DNA from: Tenrec ecaudatus
Lineage: Eukaryota; Chordata; Mammalia; Afrosoricida; Tenrecidae
Assembly: GCF_050624435.1 (NCBI RefSeq)
Contig: NC_134536.1
Location: forward strand, 130,540,758 to 130,604,757
Direction of reading: 5' to 3'
Length of the DNA: 64,000 bases
Position numbers and translations under genes: made by a program. Positions 31,876 to 42,275 of the stretch are shown piece by piece. Each line of letters opens with the position of its first letter. Position 1 is the stretch's first letter. Below the pieces are notes generated by a model. The model was not told the origin of the DNA. It searched no databases and saw only the letters and a list, made by a program, of their open reading frames with translations.

Positions 31876-32478
31876 GTGGCTGCAGGGGGACACTGGGCTG
31901 GGGAGGTGGGGGATGGAGGGCCCTCCGAAGCCCCAGAAATGAGGTTAGGAAACAGAACTGTGAGGCATTGGCGGTGAGATGGCAGTCACGTCGGCAGCTC
32001 TTTATTCAATAACCTGCCACACAAACACCATGGGCAGCGAGCTGCCTCCCTTTGGATCCCGGCCTTGGCCGGGACCTGCTCCCTCCTCTTGCGTTCTCTG
32101 GCCCTCCCCAGCCATTCCCAGCTCGATTCTCCTACCCCCTGGGCCCCCCTCCTCCTGGGCTCTGACCTGGACATGCCACACTTTCTGTTCCTGCCCGGGC
32201 AATGCTTTTTCCAGCGGGTGGACCATGGGGAGGGAGTTTGGAGCCTCTATCTCCGTTCCTCTCCCTTCCCGGTGTGTCCCCATCTCCGGTCATGGAGAAA
32301 GCTGGCTCTTGTCCATTGCAGGACAGCCCCGTGCTCCCCTCAACTTGGCCTCCTGGGGACTCCGAGAGGTGTGATAGCTTTAGTGACTCCAGCCTCCAAA
32401 CTGACAGAACCCCTCACTCCTTTCTCTTGGTCTCTAAACTCCATTGGGTATTATACCTGGAGACGCTTCAGAACAGGG
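31876..32478. other. Intergenic unique sequence
   Basis: GC-rich, no recognised element; open frames on both strands without splice support. Confidence 0.4.
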
Positions 32479-32479
32479 G

Positions 32480-32785
32480 ACCGGGCCGAAGCTGCTAACC
32501 AGTAGCTACTCCCTGGGAGAAAGATGAGGCTTTCTGCTCCCATCAAGCAGTTCCAAACCGGAAGCCACTCCATGGGAGAAAGATGAGGTTGTGGACTCCC
32601 ATAAGAGCTACAGCCTTGGAAACCCGTGGGGGCAGTTCTGCCCTCCCTACAGTGTTACCATGAGGCCATTGAGTGAGGAAGATGAGACAGCACCGGGCAG
32701 CGAGTTGCCTTGTTACTATGCGTGGGTTGCTCTGAGTTAGAGGTAACTCAGTTGCCGACAGCGACGACAACAACAACAACAACAT
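32480..32785 (+). repeat. AfroSINE, partly duplicated, with (AAC)n tail
   Basis: The phrase 'ccatgggagaaagatgaggt' and its near copy 'ccctgggagaaagatgaggc' occur twice about 60 bp apart, so the middle of the SINE is duplicated. It ends 'cgacgacaacaacaacaaca'. Confidence 0.75.
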
Positions 32786-33775
32786 ATGCCAGGAGCCCCA
32801 ACTTAGCTAAAGTTTTCCAAAAGGCAGTTTAAGAGAAGGAACACGTTAAAGAGACCTGCACTGACGGGTCAATTCAGAAATTTTCACGGGAGCTCGGCGC
32901 CTGGCATTTGTACTTCCTTGTCTGCACAGGGAGGTGCACCTTGGAGTTGAGAAGTGTAAGGTGACCCTTGCTGTGGTTTTGAGGCGCTGCCTTCTCACCG
33001 TGACCTTGAGGGACCGAGTAGACCCGCCACAAGGGGTTTCCTTGGCTGTGGCCATTGGGGGAACAGATCACCGGGCCATTCTTTCGAGGAGCCACTGGGT
33101 GTCCTCAGACTGCTGGCTTCTGTTAGCAGCTGGTTGTCTAGCCCCCTGCCACCAAGGGCCCTTCTGTGACGTCAGTAGCAGGGGAAGCCCAGACCCGTGA
33201 AAAACAGAGGGCAAGGAAGTTGTAAGGCCAGGCCTCGTTTTCCTCAGCAGATTGAAGTCCCCAGAAGCAGCCGTGGTGAGAGACTCAGCACAGAACTTGG
33301 CTGGGAGTCAGGAAGTGGGGCGCGGAGCTGCCAAGCACAGACCTCAGCTATGACTCCGGCCGGCGTGACTGACAGTCTGTGGGGTCTCCCTGGCTCCAGG
33401 CTCTCTTTGTCAAGTCAGTTCCAAAAAGTGCATTCTATGTCACTGAATAAAAAGCAAAAAAGTAGAGGGCTTGAAGAGCCCACCGAAGCCCAAGCAACGA
33501 GAACCCCAGAGCCAGCAGTCGGACTCTTGTCTCCTGCCTTGTTTGGCTTCTGGCTACCTGGCAGCCTCCCCAGAGGCAACATTTTCGACTTCTTTGTTGT
33601 TTAGATTGTCAACATGTCCAGATATCCACCTCCAGATTTTAAAGCCCGATGTATATGCCTTGTTGTTTGATGAACTCATCCCAGACTTTGTGTGTGTGTG
33701 GGGGGGGGGAGGGTGCCGATGCCCCACTGGTGGAGATTCCCAGGCTTCCTTGCTTTGAGAGCACATGGCCCACTG
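32786..33775. other. Intergenic, mostly unique sequence
   Basis: No young repeat; MIR trace possible at 33330-33400. Contains the perfect CRE listed separately and a T/G tract at 33690-33710. An open frame at 33197-33604 has no splice or family support. Confidence 0.4.
33167..33174. promoter_or_regulatory. Perfect CRE palindrome
   Basis: TGACGTCA, the full cAMP-response element bound by CREB/ATF factors, in unique sequence outside any recognised repeat. No neighbouring TATA or CpG island, so function is unproven. Confidence 0.45.
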
Positions 33776-33779
33776 ACTG

Positions 33780-34070
33780 CTGCTTACCATTCCAGCTAGA
33801 CAGGGCCACGTGACAATTTCCAGCAAATGGACTGCAAGAGGAAGCGATTCATATGGAGTCCACCTGTACGTCCCTCAGCTGTCTTCTGTGCAGAGGACGG
33901 GGGAGGACCAGTGTACTGGATTCTGTGCCTACAAGTCGGTAGAGTCTCTTACAGAGCCCCCGAAGGACTCACATGAGGGGTGTACCATGGGCAGGAAAAT
34001 AAACTGTTACTAAACCACGGAGATGGTGAGGTCATTCGTTACTATATAGCATCAGCTAGCCCCTCCCAAC
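33780..34070 (+). mobile_element. Old LTR-type repeat (MaLR-like)
   Basis: 'gcaggaaaataaactgttac' followed by 'taaaccacggagatggtgag' corresponds to the decayed 'aataaactgttgtttaagcc actgaga' end of old mammalian LTRs. Confidence 0.5.
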
Positions 34071-34600
34071 TAACGGGTATCTTACTGTGGTAGATGAGGA
34101 GTTGAACCCGCTCACAGCCCTCCTCCAAGTCCCGAATAAACACTTCTTGAATTGTGGGTGAGTCCGCTATCAGGGCTGTCAACTTTATGTTGTGGAAGGA
34201 CCGCTTCCTGCGGGTGAAGTGGGTCATGGTGAACTCCCCTTTATTGTGAAAGCATTTATGTTGCTGGATTTCCTCACTGTCTCATTTAAAGCCTGCTTGT
34301 TTCCTTTGGTACTCTGCTTGACTTCTTCTGATCCCCCGACAGCCTGGCAAAATGCACCTCAGTGCAGTTCCCCACACGTCCATGGGACTTATCACCATCA
34401 CCTCGTCTTTTTGTCCACGCTTACATTCCAATAGCGACGGCATTCTCTGGGGTTACCTAGATGCGAGCTAGGCAGTTGTTGCTTCTTGTTTTCCAAGTCC
34501 TAAGGGGTCTCTTTTTTTGTTTGTTTAATTATTATTATTTTGAAACTGCATACCCTCTAGTAGCTTTCTGAGAAGGGGCCCATTGGAGATGAATTTTTGA
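34071..34600. other. Intergenic unique sequence
   Basis: No recognised element apart from a T-rich stretch near 34510-34545. Confidence 0.4.
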
Positions 34601-34604
34601 GATT

Positions 34605-34742
34605 GTGTACGCCACCAGCTGCTTCTCAGGAGAAAGATGAAGCTTTCTACGGCTTAAAAAGTTACAGTCTCTGAAACCCACGGGGTCAGTGCTATAGGGT
34701 CACTATGAGTGAGAGTCGACTTGATGGCAGGGAGTGAGTGAG
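34605..34742 (+). repeat. AfroSINE, 5'-truncated
   Basis: 'gccaccagctgcttctcagg', 'agaaagatgaagctttctac', 'agggtcactatgagtgagag', 'tcgacttgatggcaggga'. Confidence 0.88.
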
Positions 34743-35550
34743 CACATCTTAAAATGTCTTTGTGTGTGTGTGTGTGGCCATTCTTATATGTAATTGATAG
34801 GTTGGCTGGGTATGGAAATCTAGATGGAAAACAACTCTGCCAAAGACTGTTCACTGTTCACCAGCACCTTGGGTACACCGAACTAAACTACATTGCACTA
34901 AGGGTTGGCCATGTGACGAAGCTTTCTTGATTGGAAATGAAAATGTCGTACCTGGTCTAGTTTTAAAAGCCTCTTATGCATACTTCTTTCTGCTTATCCC
35001 TCTCAGGGTTGGATGGGTGTTGACCATGACCCTGCAATCTTAGGGCCATAGATGAAAGTAGCCCCAGGTTTGAGTCACCTCAGGGAGAACTATTGTACAC
35101 TGAAGTCTACCTAGGAGAGTCGCATGACTTAGAAGTAGACACACGCTGTGTGAAGCTGGTGGAATTGTGGGGCCTGTTTGTTGTGTGGTCTCCTACCCTC
35201 CCTGATGGCTAAGAAATGGCTCTTAGGAGTGAGGTCATGCCACCACATAAGCAAAAAGCAGTGCCGTTGGCTAAGAGGTAGGTAGCAGGTGGTACGAAAT
35301 CAGATAGAACAGGCTAAAGAGCTGGCAATGTGTTAGGCTGTGGCAAAAGGGTTTTGGTAAAACTGATGCCTGAATTTACCGAAGTTCCTATCTACCCTGT
35401 ACCTGGAGTGGAAGAGGTTGGAAAAAGACAGACAGTGTTTATTGGCTGTTACTTACTTCATTTCACAGGTTGTCAGAAGGCAAGGGGGGTGGGCGGCGGG
35501 ACAAAAATCAGCTGAGGCAAGAACTGGGTTGTTTGCAAGCAGGACCCCAA
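34743..35550. other. Intergenic unique sequence
   Basis: Contains a short (GT)n at 34761-34775. Otherwise no recognised repeat or gene. Confidence 0.4.
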
Positions 35551-35554
35551 AGAG

Positions 35555-35840
35555 GGAGTGATAAGAGTGAAAATAAATCTTTGAACCACCAAGACTAATT
35601 AAGCCTTCTCAGCGAACAATGGGGCTCAGCCCTGCAGCAGAGATCAGGGGAAGGATGCTGTCTCTCTAATAAGCCCCTTGCTACAGATGGCCTTGCAGTG
35701 GCTGATATTAATTTGATCGACATTGATTGGCCTGGGCCCACAGAAGCAAAAGATCAGCAAACAGATTTAAGCACCACGTTGAGGCGGCGAATACTGCAAC
35801 CAATGGAAAGCAAATACTCATAGATCAGAAATCGATTTGA
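35555..35840. promoter_or_regulatory. Candidate conserved noncoding element
   Basis: Repeat-free, with dense developmental-type sites: 'ccaagactaattaagccttc' (TAATTA), 'gctgatattaatttgatcga' (ATTAAT), 'aacagatttaagcaccacgt', 'gcaaccaatggaaagcaaat' (CCAAT). One of the strongest enhancer-like textures in the window. Confidence 0.55.
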
Positions 35841-35997
35841 AGGATGGAATTGAATTCCCCCCCAAAAAACACAAACATGGCCTGGAAGTGTTTACAACAG
35901 TGTTTGGACTCCCAAGCTTCCCTGTGCAGGAAGCGGGCTGTGAGGGAGTCCATGGGAGCCAACGGGGAGTTTCCCTCAGAAAGAAGATAAACAAAGA

Positions 35998-36177
35998 CAG
36001 ACTCACTGCCACTGAGTCCCTACTGACTCATAGCACCCTGCCTCCTGGGGGTTTCTGAGACGGCAACTGTTTACAGGAGTAGAAAGCCCATTCTACCACA
36101 GAGCTGCTGGTGGTTTCAAACTGCCGACCATATGGATTGCAGCCCAACAAGAAACCACAGCACCACCAGGAGTCCCA
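35998..36177 (-). repeat. AfroSINE
   Basis: 'actcactgccactgagtccc', 'aggagtagaaagcccattct', 'tggtttcaaactgccgacca', 'acagcaccaccaggagtccc'. Confidence 0.92.
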
Positions 36178-36419
36178 GAGAGAAGATACAGGGGGCGGCT
36201 AAGGAACACCCATCCCGGGAACAAGGTTCTTTACACTGCCTGCCCAGGAAGGAATGTTTCCTCGGGGAGAGCCTCGTGTTGCCCAATTGCTATTGCATTT
36301 ATTCTGCATATTGGGTGTGGGTGAGGTTGGTAGGTAGTGCACAGACAAGGCCTTCAGACTGAGGGAAGCACCATTAGACCTGATAGGGAAGACTGCATCT
36401 TGCCTAGAACCTTCTAGAA

Positions 36420-36607
36420 CAGTGGTTCTCAACCTTCCTAATGCGGTGACCTTTTAATACAGTTCCTTAAGTTGTGGTGGTCCCCAACCATAACATTTTG
36501 TTGCTACTTCATCACTGTCATTTTGCTACTGTCATGAACCAGGCAACTCCTGTGAAAGGGCCGTTCAACCCCCAAAGGGGTCGCGACCCACAGGTTGGGA
36601 ACAACTG
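36420..36607 (+). mobile_element. SPIN-like hAT MITE
   Basis: 188 bp with ends CAGTGGTTCTCAACCTTCC and ...GGTTGGGAACAACTG. It is flanked by TTCTAGAA (36412-36419) and CTCTAGAA (36608-36615), a 7/8 match to each other and to the hAT target preference nTnTAGAn. It contains the SPIN-like phrases 'ggggtcgcgacccacaggtt' and 'gctacttcatcactgtcatt'. Non-autonomous. Confidence 0.93.
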
Positions 36608-36615
36608 CTCTAGAA

Positions 36616-37085
36616 GAATTTGAACTAAACGCAGACTTTGGATTCAATTGCCTTGGAAAGGGATTGTGTGTTTTATGTGTGACCTGAGGGGACTCAGAGC
36701 AGTTTGGGTGGCAGGGGGATCTTCAGGTGGGAAAGATGGTCAGCTATGTACCCAACCTGACCTCCAATCTTCTCGGACACCCAGAGAAGACTGTTTCTGA
36801 GCTTCCCTTGCAGAGAGGTGTAGACAGGTGGCTAAATTCTCTCCCGTGGAACCTGAATGGAAATGGCGAGTCTCCATTTCAAGCCTGCCTGGCCCATTGA
36901 GACTTCCGAAATGCTTTTCTTCCTTCACTCCTCGGGCTGCAGATGCCAAGGAGGCAGCCCAGACCAAGAGTCCTGCTCAGGGGACCACAGAGCCTAAGTC
37001 CCTGGGGCTCTATGAACTTGAATGGGAAAAGCGCCACTTTATGTTCCCAGACCTAACTTCTCATAACTTCGAATCGGCTGTGAGG
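36616..37085. other. Intergenic unique sequence
   Basis: No recognised element. Confidence 0.35.
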
Positions 37086-37087
37086 AT

Positions 37088-37185
37088 AAGGGGCTAGACC
37101 AGGCAGTGCTCTGTTCGGTTGTACATAGCATCACCGTGGGTGGGAAGTGACTAGACAGCGCTTAGCAACAACAGCGTCAACCACA
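37088..37185 (+). mobile_element. RTE LINE 3' terminus
   Basis: 'ggcagtgctctgttcggttg tacatag' followed by 'agacagcgcttagcaacaac' corresponds to the RTE end '...ttcgttctgttgtacatagg' and '...gcacctaacaacaac'. Confidence 0.65.
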
Positions 37186-38675
37186 ACCGTCTGTAACGGA
37201 AACCCAGCATCTCTTGCTGTGGTGAATGTAGACAACTATCGACCGCCATGGCGTTAGCAGCGCTGGAGACTTTGTCACCCGTAGACATCACGGATATTTT
37301 CATATCTCCTGACAGTTGGTGCAGATATCTCAAAATATCGCCACACTCATCGCCACTTGAGAATTACGGCAGTGATTAGACCTGACACTGGATTGCACAT
37401 AATTGCAGTCTTCCTAGTGACAGACAGTCACTCGACGCAACTGGCCGACTCTGAGCTGAGCAGGCTTTCAGCCACCAAAAGGGGAAGCCTCTTGCCCTCG
37501 TATTTGGTGAACCAGATGCTTTCGGGGAGCGCTAATGCCAACTGTTGGTTGGTTGGCACGTGAAGGGAGGAGAGCTGCTTTGATTATTTGTTCAAGGTTT
37601 GCCAAGCTGGAGGGTTCCGCTACACATCTTCAACCCTCCACCCCCTACCATCGCGTGGTGAGCAGGCCATGACTGCCACCGGCCTGCACACTGATGGGTC
37701 TTTATATAAATAAGTAAACATCACCGGGGCTCCCCCACCCACTTCATTTAGCCGCCCTGACTTGTTATCTACCGAATGATGGACAAGCACGCCTGCCGTA
37801 GCTGTGTGGCCATAGACATGGTTTGACTTCGACTTCTCCGTGCTGTGTGTAATGAATGGAAACCTAGCCCGAGAAGTGGGCCACGGCCTTCGCCAGATTC
37901 GGGGAGTTGTTTACGGGTACACAACAGGTTAGAGAGGGGCCCCGGCCCTGGAGGCTGGCAGAGACACAGGTGGAGGAGAGCTGCTTACTGGCCCGAATGT
38001 CCATCCTGGACAATGGCATGAGCAAGGAATGAATGGATCTATTGTGTTCATGTGGGGGTTTAAGGTTACCAAAGTCCACCCAGCCTAACGTGAAAACCCC
38101 ACTGTAAGAACACCCGGTGGCTGTTGTTCCCTTTGAGCAGTGCAGACACATGCTGGCATCTGCCCTTTGGACCTTTCCCTGCTTTCTATCATCTCCTCCA
38201 GCCCCACTGTGTTTGAGGAGGACCTCTGCTTTAATATTCTGAGATTTCACTTCCTGTGCCCCCAAAAGGGCTTTTTCTCCATGAATTATGGCTGTTAAGG
38301 GACATTTTCTTTGATCTCTTAGGCCATGTTCCAGCTAGCTGCTTCTGGGTACCAAATCCCTCCCCCCCCAAATCCAGCAATTTAAATCATAGCAGATCCA
38401 AAACTTCCGTGGATGTGGGGAAAGCTCTGCTAGGTAACTGTGGCATGGGGCTCAAGGGAGTGCCATCGGGTGGTAGCTGGAGCTCAGTGGAGCAATACTG
38501 CAGTGTACCTGTTCTCCTCTTCATGGAGTCAGGCTCAGGGCCTTTCCTGCGGGCTGCTCCACCCGGGCTTCACTGTGCTTCCCCACATCAATCAGTCAGG
38601 TGCCCAATGGTGTGAGGAAACTCAAGCTAACTTTTCAGAGGTGCCCTAAGACTCCCCAGAAGGCTCTATCCAAAC
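37186..38675. other. Intergenic unique sequence
   Basis: About 1.5 kb with no recognised young repeat. No splice-bounded coding exon identified. Confidence 0.35.
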
Positions 38676-38677
38676 CA

Positions 38678-38812
38678 AATCAAACTTACTGCCATCGCAG
38701 TGGCACTGACTCATCAAAGCCCTACAGGACAGGCTAGCATCCCATCTCTGTGTGTTTCTGAATCTGCAACTCTTTATGGAAACAGAAAGCCCCATCTTTC
38801 TCCCAGTTGAAA
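38678..38812 (-). repeat. AfroSINE fragment
   Basis: 'aacttactgccatcgcagtg', 'agccctacaggacaggctag', 'aagccccatctttctccca'. Confidence 0.85.
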
Positions 38813-38939
38813 GTAAAGCCAATGTAATTGATTGACAATGTGCATGTAGGTTGTTTTAGGGTACAAGAGATACCCCTATCTCAAATATACTTTAAAGAGA
38901 CCATTTATTAAGTATTTAAAAAAAGGACAAAAGTACCCC

Positions 38940-39068
38940 ATAAAACTCACTGCCATCAAGCTGATGCTGACTCCCAAGCATCCTACAGGCAGGGTAGAAG
39001 CACCCCTGTGAGTTTCCAAGAGTGTAACTCTTTGTGGGAGTAGAAAGCCCTGCCTTCCTCCCGTTAAA
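38940..39068 (-). repeat. AfroSINE fragment
   Basis: 'aaactcactgccatcaagct', 'gggagtagaaagccctgcct'. The head side is missing. Confidence 0.85.
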
Positions 39069-39384
39069 AAGGGCAAGCACACAGCTCTCTCATCCAGATG
39101 AGGGAGACTGTTAGTACAAGCTCATCATGGTGTCCAAGGTTTCACAGTCAGGATGCTAGTTAAATCAAGCATGGACAAAATGTAACCATCATAAATCCAT
39201 CATTGGTGGTAGATCAATACAACACAGTTACAGGTGGGACAATAGAATCGAGAATGGGACTATGATGGGAACATTTACATGGTTAGATACAATAGCTTAC
39301 AAAATTGGTCCTGAGTCTTCAGACCAAGGCAGTCAGGCCTGGACTTTGGACTATCTCTTTCATCCATAGACTTCTGTAAACTGG
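39069..39384. other. Short unassigned interval
   Basis: AT-rich, no recognised element. Confidence 0.35.
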
Positions 39385-39959
39385 TGTGTTCGGTAGGATT
39401 CTCTAGAGACACAAAACCAGGACACCTAGGTTTATACAGTGAGAAGGAATCTAACAGCTAATTCATCCACACAGCATTACAGAGGGCTCAGTTCAAGTGG
39501 GGTGCCAGGTCCAAGGTCAAGGAAACAAACAGTGGGGTCCTTCATTAGGCAAGGCAGGCAAAGTTTACCCACAGGCAGCAGACAGCAGGGCGGGTCAGCA
39601 ATAGTAGCTTGGAGCTTAGCGAAGCAGGCCTGGATGGGCCTTGAACTTGAACTCAAACACTTCAAGTTGACAGGACCCACCAGCCTCAAGCTCAAGCACC
39701 AGGAGTGTGGCAAAGCAGATCTCAAAGGAGCCTCAAGCTCTTGTGACATGATCCATGGGTTGGCTTGGCCCACAGGTAGTGTAGCACACAGGTTGAGGCA
39801 GAGAACTAGCTACAGCAGCAGCACACAGGTCCAATCACCAGGGAGCAAGAGAGATGATGGCAGGTCTTACAGAGCCATTTATCTCACCCTCCAATCAAGC
39901 TGCAACTTAATTAAACTCCACCTATTGACCTGGTTGGCATGATTAACCTAACTATCACA
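39385..39959 (-). mobile_element. Solo LTR, family A
   Basis: Complement copy from 'tgtgttcggtaggattctct' to '...cctaactatcaca' (forward sense TGTGATAGTTAGG...AACACA). Same family as 17077 and 62559. Flanking pentamers match only 3/5. Confidence 0.75.
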
Positions 39960-39999
39960 ACCAGAAAGCTCAGAACGGAAGCTCTAATACAGGGTGCAG

Positions 40000-40700
40000 A
40001 GCGGATCAAGAGTAACTCAAATTTTGGGCCTAGTGATTGGTTGAGAAGTCATGCCAATTATGGAGATGGATGAGAAGAAGAGCTCATTCAGAACATGTTT
40101 GATCTGAAGTGACGGGTAGGCATGTGAGCAGAGGTGTGGAGAAGGTGGGAGTATGAAGAAGGCAGGCAGGAGCAACGTCTGGGTTAAAGCTGCACATCTG
40201 AGAATCCTTCCTGCAGGGGGGCATTTCAAGCCATGAGATCACCAAGGGTGTCAGTGGAGTTAGTGGACAGAAGGACGGAGTCTGGGAAACTCCATTACCT
40301 GGAGGTCATCCTACGAAAAAGAGATGACCTAAAGAGATCAGCCAGGACCCTGAAAGCCAGGAGCATGGGGTGCCCTGAGAGCCAACACGAAGAAAGGATT
40401 TCAAGAAGAGATACGACGGTCTTGCATGCTTCCTGAAAAGTGCGAACGACAAGGACTAAGGACCGGTCATCCGGCTTGGCTACGTGGGAGTCGCTGGTGA
40501 CTGTCACTAACTCATTTTCGGTTCAATAATTAGAGTGAATGAGAGAACAGGAGGTGCTGAGAGGCAGATATGCATGTAGCGAATCAGGTCGCTCATCGTC
40601 CTGGGTTTTAGAGATGACCAGGACCCAACGTGAGTTTCCCCAGGTCGCTCTTACAGCAACCTGTGCTTTGGTCCTCAGGGTTTGCAGGAAGGAAAGCAGC
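40000..40700 (+). repeat. Ancient mammal-wide LINE-type repeat
   Basis: 'tttgggcctagtgattggtt', 'gccatgagatcaccaagggt', 'ggagtcgctggtgactgtca' and 'cattttcggttcaataatta gagtg' follow the order of a widespread old mammalian repeat. The family is recognised by text only; name uncertain. Confidence 0.45.
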
Positions 40701-41640
40701 AGCTCAATGAGATGAATGACCCCTTGCAGACAATAAAGGCGGAGACCCAGGGGTTGGTCCGTCTTCACAAACAAAAGTCCACACTGGCCGCACGTTTTCT
40801 CGTGGCCATTGATCTGATCAACAAATCTGGAAGGAGGTTGGGGTGGCAGCGCGGGGCACGGGGGTAAGGAGGAACTGCTTCTTGGCTGAACCTAAACAAT
40901 ACCTTCTTCTCAGGACACACCTCCATATAAAAAGGCTTTCTGCCCGTCATCCTGTCCCCCAGTTTTTCGCAGATGCATCCCATCTTCCTCTCAGATGTCT
41001 GCCGTATGGAGGGGAAGGCGATGCAGAGGAAGGAGAAGTCCGCCGAGGGGGCTGGTCCCTTTCCCTCTGCTCCACCCTGCGCCCTGCAAGCAGAGGTCCC
41101 TCACTCAAATGCCTACAGGGGGTGGACTGGGAATGCACAGGCGTGATGGGACCCCAGAATGGACACTGGGAAGTGGCTGAGGCTGTAGGTGAATTGACGC
41201 AGGAGATGATACTCAGAGGTGTTAACATTGAATAATTAGAAACAACAACAACAGCAACAACAACTTGAGAGTCTTCTAAATAAACACAACTATGGCTACA
41301 TTTGGCTCTAGACCTGTGTCTAGACTTTGAGCTACTCTAAGCATCCTTTCCCAGGAGGCAGGACCCATCCTCTCACCCAAAAAGTGCCTGGTCCTGACCC
41401 ACATGGCACCTTGGCGCTTGCCCCACATGATGGGTGTCTACAGAGAACCAGACAGGAGCGCCGAAGAGACACCATCACCCTATAATCCCTGCCCAGACCC
41501 CACCCTCTCCGAGTCCTTCATGTGGCTCCTCTTGACGCATTCTTGTCCATCCTCAACTCCCTGCCGAATACCTCCCATTTGCCTCCCCTTGAACACTTTC
41601 TGGGCTCCCCTGGGTGGTTGGTCTTGATGGACCCTATTCT
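40701..41640. other. Intergenic; short open frame of unclear status
   Basis: A plus-strand frame at 40682-40867 includes KQQLNEMNDPLQTIKAETQ and LAARFLVAIDLIN. It follows a weak acceptor-like 'ggtttgcag' but has no donor, homology or second exon that I can find. A (CAA)n run lies at 41241-41264. Confidence 0.3.
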
Positions 41641-41865
41641 GGATTAGATTGAGTCCCACCAAATGTGTGTTGGAATCCTGACCCCTCCACCTGTGGGTAT
41701 AACCTCCTACCTTCTTCAGCGGGGAGCCTTTAGCCCATCTCCCACCTGCTGAGACTGTGTGTCACCACTGGGACCCAACACATGGAAGGGCGCACCAGGG
41801 ACGTTTAGACTGGTGGCCTGTTTCTGCTTCTAGACTCTCTTCCTTTCAGGTCCCACAGTGCCGGG
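41640..41865 (+). repeat. Old LTR-type repeat (MaLR-like) trace
   Basis: 'gattgagtcccaccaaatgt' then 'gtgttggaatcctgacccct' and 'ccacctgtgggtataacctc' resemble the 5' part of MaLR-type LTRs. Confidence 0.5.
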
Positions 41866-41867
41866 CA

Positions 41868-42070
41868 TGTCGGGAGTCCTGGTGGGGAAGTGGGTCATAT
41901 GTTGGGCTGCAAACCACCAGGTCAGCAGGTTCAAAACCACCAGCTGCTGGTGGGAGAAAAAGGAATTCTATTCCGACCAACAGTTACCATCTCAGAAACC
42001 CCTGGGGGCAGTCCCAGTTTATTTCATAGGGTCTCTCTGGCTCATCGGCGACTCGATTGCAGGACAGGTG
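41868..42070 (+). repeat. AfroSINE upstream of the gene
   Basis: 'gggagtcctggtggggaagt', 'ccaggtcagcaggttcaaaa', 'ggagaaaaaggaattctatt', 'gactcgattgcaggacagg'. It ends about 200 bp before the first exon. Confidence 0.92.
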
Positions 42071-42204
42071 AGTCCTGGGTACACAGGAATGAGCATGAAG
42101 GAAGAGCCGGGGGGAGGGGGTGGGGCGGCGTTCAGGAGCCGATGTCCTTGGTGTGCTACCAGGAGAAGTGGCAGGACCCTCTCAAGGGCTAAACTGTGGT
42201 CCAT

Positions 42205-42275
42205 GGCTCAGCCAACCAGCCAATTGGAGTTAAGGGCCATTGGCTGTTACTATCTGGGACATCTATGACATCATC
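42205..42275 (+). promoter_or_regulatory. Putative promoter of the three-exon gene
   Basis: CCAAT at 42220-42224 and an inverted CCAAT (ATTGG) at 42239-42243 are followed by TGACATCA at 42266-42273. The last differs from the full CRE TGACGTCA at the CpG only. No TATA box or CpG island. CRE-driven, CpG-poor promoters of short genes are often testis-active (established for CREM targets), but that is only a suggestion. The CRE-like site overlaps the first in-frame ATG, so transcription may start downstream. Confidence 0.45.

Noticed and set aside
40682-40867. Helical-looking 61-codon frame (KQQLNEMNDPLQ...)
   Set aside because: Preceded by a weak acceptor-like CAG but with no donor or partner exon. 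It adjoins an ancient repeat, so it is not called as an exon.
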